From: Asterochloris sp. CNOR1
Lineage: Eukaryota > Chlorophyta > Trebouxiophyceae > Trebouxiales > Trebouxiaceae
DNA length: 64,000 nt
Reading direction: 5' to 3'
Assembly (NCBI GenBank): GCA_963969365.1
Contig: OZ017758.1
Coordinates: forward strand, 496,001 to 560,000
Numbering within the stretch: the first letter of the stretch is position 1; each line of letters opens with the position of its first letter. The translations under genes were made by a program, and so were the position numbers. Below are positions 1 to 10,401 of the stretch, one piece after another. The notes under the pieces were generated by a model, which saw only the letters and a list, made by a program, of their open reading frames with translations, did not search any database and was not told the origin of the DNA.

Positions 1-1916
1 TGAATTTGTGGCTGACTTCCCCTTTTGTTGAGTACCCATCAAGCCTGCCACAGGGCACACCTGCGATGTAACAAGCCACAGATGTCACCCACAGCCGTGT
101 CCACAATCTGAATCAGCAACGCACGGGCTCACCAGCAAGGTCAAAAGCCTGCCGAAGGTGAACGTTGAGGGTCTGCCCGCTCATGGGCTGATTCCCCTGC
201 ATGCTAGGGGCTGCAACAATGTAGTTGGCCAGATCCTCAAGTTTGATGCCCCTGTGGAAGGTAGCGACAGCCAGGTCGGCAAGCGCTGCCTGAGGACAGA
301 TGCGATGGTCTCGATACCTGCGGCAGAGGAGGCATAAAACTGAGAACACACTGCAGCAAACTGCCCAAGTGCGTCTGACAACATGAATGCGCATACCTGA
401 CGACACCAGGAATATCCACCTGCCCAGGCTTCACAGTCTTGCCCTGCATGCTACCACAGAGGACTGCCACAGAGGGCGTTGGCCCCACAATATCCTGCGT
501 CCTCAGTGCCAGGCAGCTCCAGGGAAGCTTGCGCAGGTCATCAGAGCGGCCCAGTGTGGCTGGCATGAACGTCATTGCCATCCTCAGAAGACAGGCCCAC
601 TGCCACTGCTTCTGCTGGAAAGCTTTTTGCAGGGACTGGCGAAGCTGCCCTGCGCTCAGTGCAGCATCTACCTGCACATTTAAACAGCCACTTGACGCAT
701 GAACACAAGTAGCGGCTGGGCTTGTGCCAGCCGAGCTGATGGAACGTTTCAAGACAGACAGAAAATCTCATGGAGAAGTGGATGAACAAAGCAGAGCTGG
801 GAAGCATGTCAGTCATCTGTTCAGCCAACCCTGAGAACACCCAGCGCTGAGACTTCTTGGCCGATGGCAGCTTGGAAGCCATGGTCAGGGCAAAGACGCC
901 AGCTTCGTTGATCCAGGCTGATGCCAGCCCACCACAGTCCACCGACATCGACCTCAAAACAGGGAAGCCCTCTGAGGTCCATACACACCTGAGCTGCCAC
1001 CTGCGCATTGAGGTTCTCAGCCTGCATCTCCTTGCCACGTGCACGGACCAAGTCTCTAACTGCCTGAATCTCCAGGGGTGCGGGTACATCTGAGGTGATG
1101 CGGCCCTGTGAGTACTGCTCCCTGCGGACTTCCTTGAGGTGGCACAGATAATCACTGCACACACCAGGCCAAAGTTGGGGAGGGCAAGACTTGAGTGCAG
1201 CTCAGACACGGCAGTGGAGTGGCCTCTCATCCCACACTGCTGGATGAGTATCGAGCACCATTCTGCTGCACTGCCTCATCCACAAGCCATATCGAGAACT
1301 CAAGAATCTTGGCCTGGGACATGAGGTCGCCATCAGGGGACGCCTCCTGCTCACAGTATCTCTGCAAGAATGGGTGTGTGTGAGCGACATGTCCTTGTAA
1401 GCATCAAGGGCGCCATGAAGAACGGGATCAAAGGCCTACGGTGTCTACCTTCCAGAGGTTGGCAGCGGATTTTTCAGCCTGGACTGTGTTCTGTGGCTTA
1501 GCCGCACCATGACGTACATTGATGTGCTGGGTGCACCTGAGAATACGAGCTTCCTCCTCAGGAGTGTTAGGCATGGTTGCTGCAAAGCCAACTGCTGCGT
1601 CTGGGATTGGTGCTCCATTCTGCTGGCCCAAGGTCTCTAAACTGTGCATACCAAGGGCAGAGACCGGCACAGGCTGGAGATCATCCACCACGCCAGACAG
1701 GTGTCTGCAGGCTTGATTAATGGCCGCTCTGAGAGAACGGGGGCTGTCTGGGGAGCAACTGCCATGCAGTTGTGCTATGTAGTCCCCAGCCAGCCCCAGG
1801 TTGATGACATGGTTAATGTAGCTGCTGTACTGAGCAGATGGCACTTGGTAGTGCTGCATGAAGATGGATCTGGGAATTTGATGATGATGATTTAAGTTTA
1901 AAGTCCGTAGCCTCAA
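1..1916 (-). CDS. Tyrosine recombinase-like (Crypton/DUF3504-type), spliced, cut by left edge
   Basis: Several minus-strand open stretches line up as exons of one gene: 1916-1430, about 1370-1215, about 1165-820, 752-400, about 330-130 and a last piece entering base 1. The early part looks like a SAM-like core-binding domain (helical, with ILEFSIWLVDE and DYLCHLKEVRREQ). The catalytic part has GRSDDLRKLPW near 630, which fits the box I arginine pattern of tyrosine recombinases. The piece ending at the window edge reads ...KGEVSHKF, the expected start of the box II H-x-x-R. The nucleophilic tyrosine would lie outside the window. Family knowledge: such recombinases cut and rejoin DNA and mobilise Cryptons and some very large eukaryotic elements. 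Not all exon junctions could be fixed with canonical splice sites, so the gene may be decayed. Medium confidence in the family, low in the exact exons. Confidence 0.5.
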
Positions 1917-2434
1917 TGCACGGGCATAGGACTATGATCATTTCATCCTACCAATGAACTTTGCTGAAGGTGTAGGGGTACAAAAAGAAGCAGTACAGGC
2001 ATATCAAGCAGGTCACTGTACTTGGCTGGTAAAGAGGGAGCCGGCGCTCATAGCAGGCCTTGGCACTGTGCTGGGCTTCATCACCACGTTGGACTGCTAG
2101 CTGAGGTTGCTGCCCGCTGCAAACACCCTGGATCCTGTATGGCGCAGGGGGGGGCTCAGCCCCCCTGACTGGCTTGCCACGCCCTCTCAGCTCGTAGACT
2201 TCGCAGTCATGAGAGAGTTATGCTTGGGTATGACTGTGACCAGCAGTCTTCCCCTCGCAGGGCACCAGGCTCCAAAGCGGCACACCCCAAGCAACAACTC
2301 AGCATGGGGACCTTAGGGGAAGACAATCATGTGATGAGTCCAGCGCATTGCTATGAAATTGGGGCTCTAATCAGCAGCTGGTGAGCTGGGGACACGTCAC
2401 GGCACATAGAGGGGTCACCCAGGGTGTCTGTTCC

Positions 2435-3643
2435 TCATTTAGGCCCAGATGTGCCCCCAGTGATGCCCAGCACATCTGCGTGCTGGAGCAGTGCTGCCCT
2501 GATGTACGTGGCCACTCGGTTTGGTGGTTGTTCAAACAGCGTTGCCAACGACTGCTGCTGCTCCGCAAACAGGTGGCTGTGAGCAGACCGGAGGTCTGCA
2601 AGTCCTGGGCAGTGTAGCAGGATATGGCTTTCATCCTCAATCTCATTCGGTGACCCACAGATTCGGCATGTCCGGTCCTCTCGCTTGAGCTGGGGCAATA
2701 GGTATCGCCCAGTCTGTACGCGCAGCTGGTGGCTGCTGCACCTGATGCTGGCATAGGCTCTGCGTAGCCTGAAGCCTCTGATCCTGGTCAGGTATGTCTG
2801 CATGGCATAGGCCGTGTTGGGACCCCGCATCTGCATGTAGGTGGCCACGGTGGCGGCCTGGCAGTCCCTGAAGCGCTGCTCATGCTGTTCCTTGCCAGGG
2901 GCTGTCTCTGCGCTGCCATGTGCCTGTAGTGCACAGAAGGGGGCCAAGGAGAGGTCGCGGTACAGCGGCAGGTAGCAGACGCCGTCATACATAGCCCATA
3001 GCAGGGGCTTCTTCTGAAGCTTCGGCTTGAGGTCCCAAATGCGTTGTCTGAACCTGTCCACTTGCCGCTGCCAATGCACTGCCAGGGGATATCTGCCAAA
3101 CTCAGCAAGTGCAATCAGACTGTGTGTGTGGCAGTGGATGCCAAGCAATCTGCGCAAAAATTGTGCATGCAGAGACTCAAGCTGCGCTGTGGCTTGTGTG
3201 CCTGCTCTGTGGTCCCAGAACCAGACCTCACAGCCATAGCTCAATATGGGCAGCACCAAGGCATCAAACAACTTGCAGATGCGGCGCGGGCACGTCAAAC
3301 TGATCTGTGCACAGCGCCTGAGCATGTTGTTCATGGTTTTACGCGCAGCTTCCAGGTGCTCGCCAAGGGATTTGGCAAAGCCCTCCTTGGTGGCTTCAAA
3401 CCACAGGCCCAGGTACTTGAATGAATCCGAGCGCGTCAGGGGGTGCCCACTGTATGTGAAGGTGCTGCATTCTTGGCGCTGTGTCTCAAACACCACCACT
3501 TCCGTCTTGACCAAACTGACTCTGAGCCGCCTGTTTTCACAGAATATCTGTAAAGCATTCAGCAATCGTTGCAGTCCTTCTTCACTTGTGCTCATGAGCA
3601 CCAAATCGTATGCGAAGAGCAGCAGCGGCACATCATGAAACAT
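2435..3643 (-). pseudogene. LINE reverse transcriptase, C-terminal half with altered catalytic box
   Basis: The open frame begins at RT block C, which reads LLLFAYDLVLMS. Functional LINE enzymes have FADD or YADD here; the first aspartate is tyrosine (TAC, one base from GAC), so one metal ligand of the polymerase site is lost. Downstream come SFKYLGLWFEATKEG (block D/E thumb), LPILSYGCEVW, a long helical thumb/connection region and the RT-associated zinc finger near the end. The frame closes at 2435. Together with the upstream frameshifts this is a dead copy. Bases downstream to about 2100 are presumed 3' untranslated sequence. Confidence 0.85.
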
Positions 3644-4941
3644 GAGCGTGGGTGCATGGTTCCTTTAACTTTGCGCATGACCTTGTCCAGCACATCGATC
3701 AGCAGTCCAAAGAGGAGTGGGCTGAGGGGGCTGCCTTGCTGCACTCCTTGCAGGCACCTGAATGCCTCAGATATGCCCCCTCCAGCCCTGACCGCTGCTG
3801 TGGGCTGTCCTACAAAACCTGGGGGTGTGTGGACACTTCATGAGCTGCCTGCAAAGCATGTACGCCCAAGACTTGGCACCCCGCGATCCACTGTGTCAAA
3901 GGCCTTCTCAAAATCAACAAAGCAGCAGAAAAGCTTGCTGTTGTGCCGCCTATATTTTCTTACCAGAATGTTCAGTGTGCTCAGCTGTCCAGCTGTGCTG
4001 TGGCCCCTGCGGAAGCCAGCCTGCGGTGGTGCTCTGAGATTGAGCGCTTCCGCCCACCGGGTCATGCGCTGCTCCATCACTGTGGCAAATAGCTTGGCCA
4101 GCACAGGAACGACCGTGATTGGCCGGTAGCTGTTCATGTTGAGAGGATCCCTCCGTTTTCCCTTGTATACTGCAGTGACTAGGCCAGTGCTGAGCGACGT
4201 GGGATAGGTCCCCTTGAGCATGCTGGTGAACAGCTTGGCTAGGCAGTGTTGCATGTGGAATGGCCCATGCTTCAGCAGCTCTGCACTCATGCCATCGATG
4301 CCAGCTGCTTTGCCAGCACTCAGTTTGCGCAGACCAGCCCGCACATCAGAAATGGTGCAGTCAGCATTCAGGAAAGCATCTGTGCCAATATGTACTCCTG
4401 TGATGGTGTCTTCAGGGAGCAGCTTTGGGACGGCAGCAGATGCGGGATGGCTGCCCAGCACCTTCTGCATGTGCGCAGCCTGGATGGCACTGGACAGCGG
4501 GCACCCAGGGCGCCTGCGCCACCCTGCTATGCGATGAAGATCCGGCAATGAGAGGTGATCCATGCGGCGCATCTCGTTGGTCAGAAACTGTCGATATTTG
4601 CGGCGTCGGACAGCCCGGTGCCTGCATCTTAAACTGTTAGCAGCAGCGTGGTGGGCAGTCAGCACAGGAGCCCTTGCTGCTGCTTTCCACTCACGCCATG
4701 AGGCCCAGCATTCTGCATCAAACCACACCGGAAACTGGCGGGGTTTCTGGCCCCTTCCCTTCTTCAGGGCAAAAGTCTGCACAGCAGCGTCAGCCAAGCA
4801 TCGTGTCATAGTCAGGACCCCAGCCTCTGGGTCTGCACAGGCCGCATCTAGCTGCTGCTGGTCTGCAGCACACAGAAAATGCTGCCAGTACTGCTCCTCC
4901 CTTTCGGCCTCAAACTTCACACAGCAGGCACTTGCAGACAC
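3643..4941 (-). pseudogene. LINE reverse transcriptase, N-terminal half (broken)
   Basis: Contains RT motifs in order: GKAAGIDGMSAELLK (block 1), SYRPITVVPVLAKLF (block 2), PPQAGFRRGHSTAGQ and CCFVDFEKAFDTVDR (block A, first catalytic aspartate present). Just after block A the frame breaks: a stop at about 3841 in the main frame, while LGVHALQAAHEV continues in another frame, and GVQQGSPLSPLLFGLLID (block B) returns to the first. A further frame change near 3655 is needed to reach block C. At least three frame lesions mean no functional enzyme is made from this copy. Confidence 0.85.
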
Positions 4942-5070
4942 GCTGCCTTTGAGTGGGCTGGCTGGTCAGCCTGGCCATTGTAGGCTGGGGGCTCCTGTGC
5001 AGCAGGCAGCCTGAACCGTGCCATCACAGGGTGGTGGTCTGAGCAGCTCATGTATGGTGTGCTTACTTTC

Positions 5071-5474
5071 TTACTGTGCACCTAGCAAAGCTTCAACATA
5101 AGTAGCAATAGTTTTGTTAGTGAGTGTACTGCCATTGGCTGTGAAAAGGTCAACCTTGCCTTGCAACAAACCCAGGCGCTCATTGGTGATGTATGTCTGT
5201 GATCGAGAGTGAAGGTCACTGCTGCTATCCACGTTGCGTGCTACCAGTTCCTTGACCACATAGTACTTGAGCGCAGCATCTCCAATCAGTGCAAGCTTGT
5301 CCCTCCTTGGTTTGTCAAACACAATCTCATGCCAGATATGGTTGCAACCCTGCAACTGAAAGAACTCAAGCAACTGCTCAACTGCCTGGTCTCTGCTGCT
5401 TGCTGCTTGGACAGCTGTAGCGGCTGTGCCCAGAAGTCGCAGACCTTCCAGCAAGTCCATGGGTACAGGAGCAC
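5071..5474 (-). pseudogene. RNase III-like domain exon, 3' part lost at the LINE junction
   Basis: Encodes a helical domain with RNase III landmarks: LALIGDAALKYYVV (signature block, catalytic aspartate of GDA kept), LHSRSQTYITNERLG, and VEALLGA (the downstream glutamate kept). In the signature block the usual acidic residue of RLEFLGD is alanine, so activity is doubtful. The exon has an acceptor-like CCTCTGCAG just upstream (about 5475-5483). The domain stops right after EALLGA, where LINE sequence starts, so the 3' portion of the gene is missing or displaced. RNase III enzymes cut double-stranded RNA; whether this came from host Dicer-like, organellar mini-III or viral stock cannot be told. 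Confidence 0.6.
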
Positions 5475-5483
5475 CTGCAGAGG

Positions 5484-6118
5484 TACCACAGCAAGATCAG
5501 AGAAGCGAAGCCAAACTCAGCTTCGAACTTCAGCAGGCTGCTCACCCCCAGCAGTGCCTGCTACCACCATCTCCTGTCACCTGCTGCGGCAGATCTGGAC
5601 CAACAGCCTTCAGATGTCTTGACCCTGTGTATCCTCAGAAAGTGAAGTTTTCTCCAACACGCGTCAAACAACTTAGACGTTGGCTGCGATCCGTGAAGTA
5701 AGGGTACGTCTCCTGTGTTCGTTACGCAACAGTGGGCCACTTTTGTGAACCCTAGAGGGTTTTGGCAGTTGAGGCGGTGTAAGACTCAACAGACCAGCAG
5801 TCTTGCAGAACTGTGGCTCAGTGTCAGCACTGTGCTGTCAGCTTCAGTTGGAAAGTTGTTCTTAGGCCAGGGTGAGCAGTTGCTTGATTGTGCAACTGCT
5901 TGGCGCCCTTGTGCGCTTTGGAACCTCTGTGCCATGTCAATATCAGCAGATTGCCTCTTGGCAGCACCTCACTGGATGTTTGGCTGTTCAGACTGCAGGG
6001 TCTGGGCTGAGTCATCACACCATCATCACAAACATGCACATGTGAGTGCTGTGTGTGCAACAGTAAGGACTCAAGTAACAGGCTGACTCAACTCATTGAC
6101 TTCAGATCTATCTGGAGC
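5484..6118. other. Intergenic / upstream region without clear gene
   Basis: Short open stretches on the minus strand near 5490-5690 could be an upstream exon of the RNase III-like gene (donor-like sites at about 5530 and 5572), but none carries a recognisable motif. The plus-strand open frame at 5715-6086 has no recognisable domain and biased composition. I see no RNA gene or repeat here. Confidence 0.4.
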
Positions 6119-7134
6119 ATGTTGGCAGTCATCTGCCTCAGTGCTGTGCCTGATGCCCAAGGCCTTAACTACAGAGTGCAAGGCCAGGTGTTCTGCAAAG
6201 ATAAGCCAATGGCAGGCGCCAACATGACCCTAATCGGACCTGTGTATGCTCACTCCATCTTCAACACCACTGATGCTGATGGGACCTATATGTTCGATGT
6301 CCCATTGCGGAGCTACTACGAAGAAGCTATGCACGAAGTTCCTCTTGTCCGAATCAACAGCGCTCAGAGCTGTTCCACTGGGCAGCTCTTTTTCTTGTCT
6401 GACCAAGCAACTCCTGCCCTCCAAGGACCAGACCCTTTGTTCAATTCAGCCGGCAGCTGGCACTGGTCTCAAGAAAATATGACAGAGAGAGCGCCAACGC
6501 TTCAGGTGATGAAGATGCCAACGTGACATCTCTTGTTGCATGGAAACCTACGACTATCATTCATTGCAGGTGACTGACTCATCTGGAGTGTGTGGGGTGG
6601 ACAGCAGATTCCTTATATACAGCCCATCCCTGGTTCCAGGGACAGGTCTACTTACACCACCACTTGACATATACAGCCATGTAGTGGTCTGTGCTTATAA
6701 CAGGCTGGTTTACAAGGAATACCTCTCAGACTGTACCAACGACGCTGATTGCGGTCCAGAAGAAACATGCATGGCGCCACCACAATGGCATGAACACAAA
6801 GGCTTGCGTCCCAGTGGCTATGTGTCTGGAACAGCCTGTGCTAGCGACGCCGAGGCAGCCAAGACCTTCTGTCTCTTGGACAGAGATTGTACTGCAGTTG
6901 TGGCAGAGTATGGCTTATCAGCGCCACCTTTCGAGAAGGCCTGCCTTTACCATGGGCCAATCCTGCCCATGGACCAGTCAGCAACTTTCACCACCTTTAC
7001 AAAGCCCCCTGTACAGCACATTGGCCACTGTGTTCGCTATGCAATGCTTGAAGTGCCCGCCCCTGCTCCTGCTGGACTTAGAGAGATCACCAAGGCATCT
7101 CTCAAGCTTGAGTTGAAAAACCAGCCGACTTCCT
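6119..7134 (+). CDS. Secreted two-exon protein with transthyretin/CarboxypepD_reg-like domain and Cys-rich tail
   Basis: Exon 1 runs to 6505, the intron is 6506-6569 (64 bp, GTGATG...TTGCAG) and exon 2 is 6570-7134. The join keeps the reading frame exactly. The chosen ATG at 6119 opens a hydrophobic signal peptide (MLAVICLSAVPDAQG); an in-frame ATG at 6053 would extend it. After the signal comes a beta-sandwich pattern (YRVQGQVFCKDKPMAGANM ... DADGTYMFDVP), as in carboxypeptidase-regulatory or Cna-B-like folds. The C-terminal half holds paired cysteines such as DCTNDADCGPEETC. This suggests an extracellular or secretory-pathway protein; no enzyme motif was seen. It ends about 130 bp before the D5-type gene on the same strand. 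Confidence 0.65.
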
Positions 7135-7138
7135 GAGA

Positions 7139-7151
7139 AACCCCAAACGAC
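7139..7151 (-). repeat. 13-bp dispersed motif GTCGTTTGGGGTT, copy 1
   Basis: Plus strand reads AACCCCAAACGAC, the exact complement of the copy at 10436-10448. It sits between the stop of the secreted-protein gene and the start of the primase-helicase gene, so a promoter or 3'-end signal is possible. See the finding on this motif family. Confidence 0.6.
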
Positions 7152-7263
7152 AATGTTCAGAAATGTTGACTCTGCTTTGTTTCTGCAAGGAAGTTCACAC
7201 CCGGTACCATCAGCTTGAACTTAAAGACAAGCAATATGCTTACCAAAGCAAGATCAACACGTT

Positions 7264-9717
7264 ATGTCTCGCTGCATGGCGACTTCTCGGCAGCAGCGCC
7301 TTGTTTGGGATGAGGCCCAGACCCTTCACAGCAAAGGCTTTGTTGTGTTTCCTGTGACTCTATGGGATGACAACGGGCAGAAACGTGCCAAGTTTCCAAA
7401 CGCCTGGCAGAGGTGTGCAACACTCTCAACATGTCTCTCTCTGTTTGACGACTTTGACTTCAATGGCCTGGCAATCAAGACCGGGAAGGAGAGTGACATA
7501 TATGTGGTTGACGCAGACGTCCTCAAGCCAAAGGATGCTGAGGAGGGCTTGAATGACGGCGTGGAAATCCTGGAGAACAAGTTTCAACAGAATGGAGAGA
7601 GCATGGAAGATTATCTGATGGCAAGCACAGCCAACAAGGGGAAGCACCTGTATTTCTCATACAGCAAGAGTGACGCCGCTGGCCTCAGACAGCTCAGCAA
7701 CACCGCCAAGATCAGCGTGGACGGCATCAAGACGACCATTGACGTCAGGGGAGAGGGCGGATGCGTTTTTGCAGCCCCCACATCATTTAATGGGAAGAGC
7801 TATGCTTGGATGAGTGAGGTTCCAAGGACGGAGGATCTCTCACCCTGCCCTCCCTGGCTGATCAGCCTACTGAACGATGGCGCCAAGCAGAGGCCTAAGG
7901 CACCTAAGCGCAACCTCAATGATAGTGCCACACCAGGACAAACAAACAGTGTGACGAGGCAGCGCATGATAGAGGGAGATGGCAGTATGACACTCTATGA
8001 AAACCCTGGCCTGGAGCTCCAAGATGTGCAACCACGGATAGAAAGTGAGCTTGGCGTGCAGATCAAGAACTGGTATCCCAGGCCCTATGGAGGTGACTTC
8101 CATGTCGTGGACAAGCTCGCCCATTGCGGCATATGTATTGTACACGTTCATACATCCAACGGCTACACCTGCAACGTCATCATACCGCCATGTTGCATCA
8201 TCAGGAACTACTCACCTCAGTGCCATGCAAAAGTCATCGGTTTGGAAGATGTGCCATCGCTTCAGGCCATCAGGTTTGACCCTCACAGCGATGATGCCTT
8301 TGTCGACATGTTTGTTGAACACCAGCGATACCGCGGCAGAAAGTGGCTGTGGTTCAAACAGGAGGCTTGCTTCCTCAAGTACGATGGCACCTTGTACAAG
8401 CGCATGGATAAGGAAGACATTGGGCAGGACATCATCGCAGACTGCTCTGACCTTGTGACCAAGCTTGCAATAGCCTTCAATCATACGCTCTACCTGCTGA
8501 AGCTCAAGAACGAGACCCCTCCAAAAGATATGGACAAGTGGAATGAAAGCCTCATGAAGGCCAGCAGATATCTGCACAAGGCCGCTGCCCTCGACCACAT
8601 CATCAAGCGAGCAGTGTACAAGTTGTATGACAGCTCGCTGCAAGACAAGATGGACATGGACCCCAACCTCATTGGCTGCAAGAATGGCGTCATCAATCTG
8701 GAGACGGGGGAGCTGATCAACAACAACCCTAAGATGTACGTCAGCAGGCAGGCTGGAGTGGAGTACAGGGGCCTGAACCATCCATCACCTGACATAGATG
8801 CCTTCCTGTCCAGCATCTTCAACGACGACGAGGGCGTCATCAAGTACATGCAACGTCTGCTAGGCTATGGCATGACGGGCCTGTGCCGTGAGGAGGTCTT
8901 CGTCGTCTTCTATGGAGCTGGAGGCAACGGCAAGAGTCTGTTGAATAAGCTGATAAAGGGTGTCCTTGGGCCTTACTGGAGCACCATGTCCCGTGACTGC
9001 GTCTTCAAGAGCGAGCGCCGCGCCGGCCCTGGAGCTCCCAGCCCGCACCTTGCCATGCTGAGGGGATTGCGCATTGCTGTTCTGGATGACTGCAATGAGC
9101 AGGAGGTCCTTGACGATGGCACCATCAAGAAGATGACCAGCGGAGTGCCTATGGAAGCTAGAATGCTGAACCAGAACCCAGTGATCTTCACCCCCACCCA
9201 CCTCGCCATCGTCTGCACCAACCACCTGCCCAAGATCAACGTGGATGATGAGGCTATTGAACGCAGGCTGGTGCTGACCCCGTTTGCAAACAACTACCGC
9301 GCTCCAGACAAGTTTGACCCTGAGAACCCCACTCACAGGCCCATTGACATGACTCTGGGCGAGCGCTTGGATACACCTGAGGTTCTGGAGCAGTTCCTGT
9401 CTTGGATGGTGAGGGGAGCAGTGGCCTGGTACAAGGAGGGGCTGGGAGCTAAGCCAGCGGCCCTGTCGGCGGCGCAGGAGGAGTACTACCAGGAGAATGA
9501 CGTCTTAAGTCGGTTCATCAGTCATCATTGCAGTGTGGGGTCAGAGTACAGAGTGCACAAGACAGTATTTCAGAACGCCTGTTATGCTGTGTCTGAGTCA
9601 CACATAACACCTGGTGAAATGGAGAAGAAGATGGCAAAAAGGGGATTCCCTGTCAGACAAGTCACCATTGATGGTGTGAAGAACAGAGGGTACATTGGCA
9701 TTGCACCACTGATGTAG
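7264..9717 (+). CDS. D5-type primase-polymerase / SF3 helicase (virus-like), intronless, 817 aa
   Basis: N-terminal part is an archaeo-eukaryotic primase/PrimPol domain: IYVVDADVL (metal-binding acids, about residue 80), GKHLYFSY (histidine motif, about 130), and IDVRGEGGCVFAAPT (about 160). A D5_N-like linker follows (WLWFKQEACFLKYDG). Then comes a complete superfamily-3 helicase: Walker A GAGGNGKS (about 555), Walker B RIAVLDDCNE (about 605) and sensor/motif C HLAIVCTNHLPKI (about 645), with the arginine-rich ERRLVLTPF. The C-terminal 70 residues resemble the winged-helix end of phage and virophage primases. It would prime and unwind DNA for replication. The ORF has no intron, unlike nearly all neighbours. 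The layout is known in polinton-like viruses, virophages and giant viruses. All key motifs look intact. Confidence 0.93.
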   Translation: MSRCMATSRQQRLVWDEAQTLHSKGFVVFPVTLWDDNGQKRAKFPNAWQRCATLSTCLSLFDDFDFNGLAIKTGKESDIYVVDADVLKPKDAEEGLNDGVEILENKFQQNGESMEDYLMASTANKGKHLYFSYSKSDAAGLRQLSNTAKISVDGIKTTIDVRGEGGCVFAAPTSFNGKSYAWMSEVPRTEDLSPCPPWLISLLNDGAKQRPKAPKRNLNDSATPGQTNSVTRQRMIEGDGSMTLYENPGLELQDVQPRIESELGVQIKNWYPRPYGGDFHVVDKLAHCGICIVHVHTSNGYTCNVIIPPCCIIRNYSPQCHAKVIGLEDVPSLQAIRFDPHSDDAFVDMFVEHQRYRGRKWLWFKQEACFLKYDGTLYKRMDKEDIGQDIIADCSDLVTKLAIAFNHTLYLLKLKNETPPKDMDKWNESLMKASRYLHKAAALDHIIKRAVYKLYDSSLQDKMDMDPNLIGCKNGVINLETGELINNNPKMYVSRQAGVEYRGLNHPSPDIDAFLSSIFNDDEGVIKYMQRLLGYGMTGLCREEVFVVFYGAGGNGKSLLNKLIKGVLGPYWSTMSRDCVFKSERRAGPGAPSPHLAMLRGLRIAVLDDCNEQEVLDDGTIKKMTSGVPMEARMLNQNPVIFTPTHLAIVCTNHLPKINVDDEAIERRLVLTPFANNYRAPDKFDPENPTHRPIDMTLGERLDTPEVLEQFLSWMVRGAVAWYKEGLGAKPAALSAAQEEYYQENDVLSRFISHHCSVGSEYRVHKTVFQNACYAVSESHITPGEMEKKMAKRGFPVRQVTIDGVKNRGYIGIAPLM

Positions 9718-10240
9718 TATAGGAACAAAGGATACGATTCAAAACAGAACATTCATAAAAAAATCAACCGCCCATAGAGTCCTCCTAGAGCATAGTGTCA
9801 AACATTGTATCCGCTGAATCCCACACCAGTGTCATGATGTGTGTTTCTTATCAGTCCATCAAATGCTGCTGATAGCTGGTATGTTGCCTCAAGCATTGTG
9901 ATTTGTGTCTCCTTGTGCTGCCAAGTTCAATGATACGACACCTGTGTTTTTGTAACATGATAATGATATTTGCAAATCACATCCTTGATACTGACAGCAC
10001 TACAAATTGCCGCATAAGACAAGTCCACAGTAACTCTTCATCTTAACGCCATCGATAGCCAGCGTTTTGTTGCAGAAACCCTTTTTCAACATGATAGAGC
10101 TGAACATGCGTGGAGTGTCTTGAGTACTGTATTCTGCAAATGCTTTCTGAAAGTCTGACACTGCCACACGGCCATTTGAGACTACTTTGCAGTTATTGAT
10201 GATGAATTCGTCTAGAGAAGGCTTGCAAGCCTTGTCATCC

Positions 10241-10300
10241 AGCCGTGAGTTGCAGTTATGTCAGCGACTGCGTGGCTTCTGCAAATGCTGACCCAGCTTG
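10241..10300 (+). repeat. Relative of the 26-bp iteron-like repeat near 20.3 kb
   Basis: Shares CCAGCCGTGAG-TGCAG, TGTCAGC-ACTGC and the exact 17-mer GCAAATGCTGACCCAGC with the array at 20261-20430. Only one expanded unit is present here. It lies about 520 bp after the stop of the D5-type gene. Confidence 0.65.
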
Positions 10301-10401
10301 TAGGAATGGCATATGACAGGACTGTGTGTTCAACTTAGAGAAGGCATTGCAACACACTTAAAGGGGCAAAGGCAAGGCCCTATAGTAGCTGGTTGGGGCT
10401 T

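Larger units (their letters stand above)
2100..5078 (-). mobile_element. 5'-truncated non-LTR retrotransposon (LINE), degenerate
   Basis: Read on the minus strand, the element starts inside the C-terminal end of an apurinic-type endonuclease (motif PYMSCSDHHPV at about 5022-5051), continues through reverse transcriptase and ends with a CCHC-like RT-associated zinc finger (CRICGSPNEIEDESHILLHC, near 2640-2700). Lack of the endonuclease N-terminus is the usual 5' truncation of LINE insertions. The 3' untranslated part is about 300-330 bp and includes a strong GC hairpin at 2149-2165; no poly(A) tract is visible, so the 3' end is uncertain. The 5' truncation point lies directly against an RNase III-like exon at about 5070-5080. 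Confidence 0.85.

Noticed and set aside
237-702. Plus-strand ORFs over the recombinase exons
   Set aside because: They are antisense to minus-strand exons with recombinase-like motifs and have no recognisable domain.
2149-2165. Intrinsic terminator (GGGGGGC-TCA-GCCCCCC)
   Set aside because: No T-run follows and the host is eukaryotic; more likely a LINE 3'-end structure.
5715-6086. Possible 123-residue plus-strand protein
   Set aside because: Histidine run and cysteine-rich composition without any domain; it overlaps the likely 5' region of the secreted-protein gene.
7326-9336. Several long antisense ORFs across the D5-type gene
   Set aside because: Shadows of the 817-residue coding frame; no motif and no splice support.
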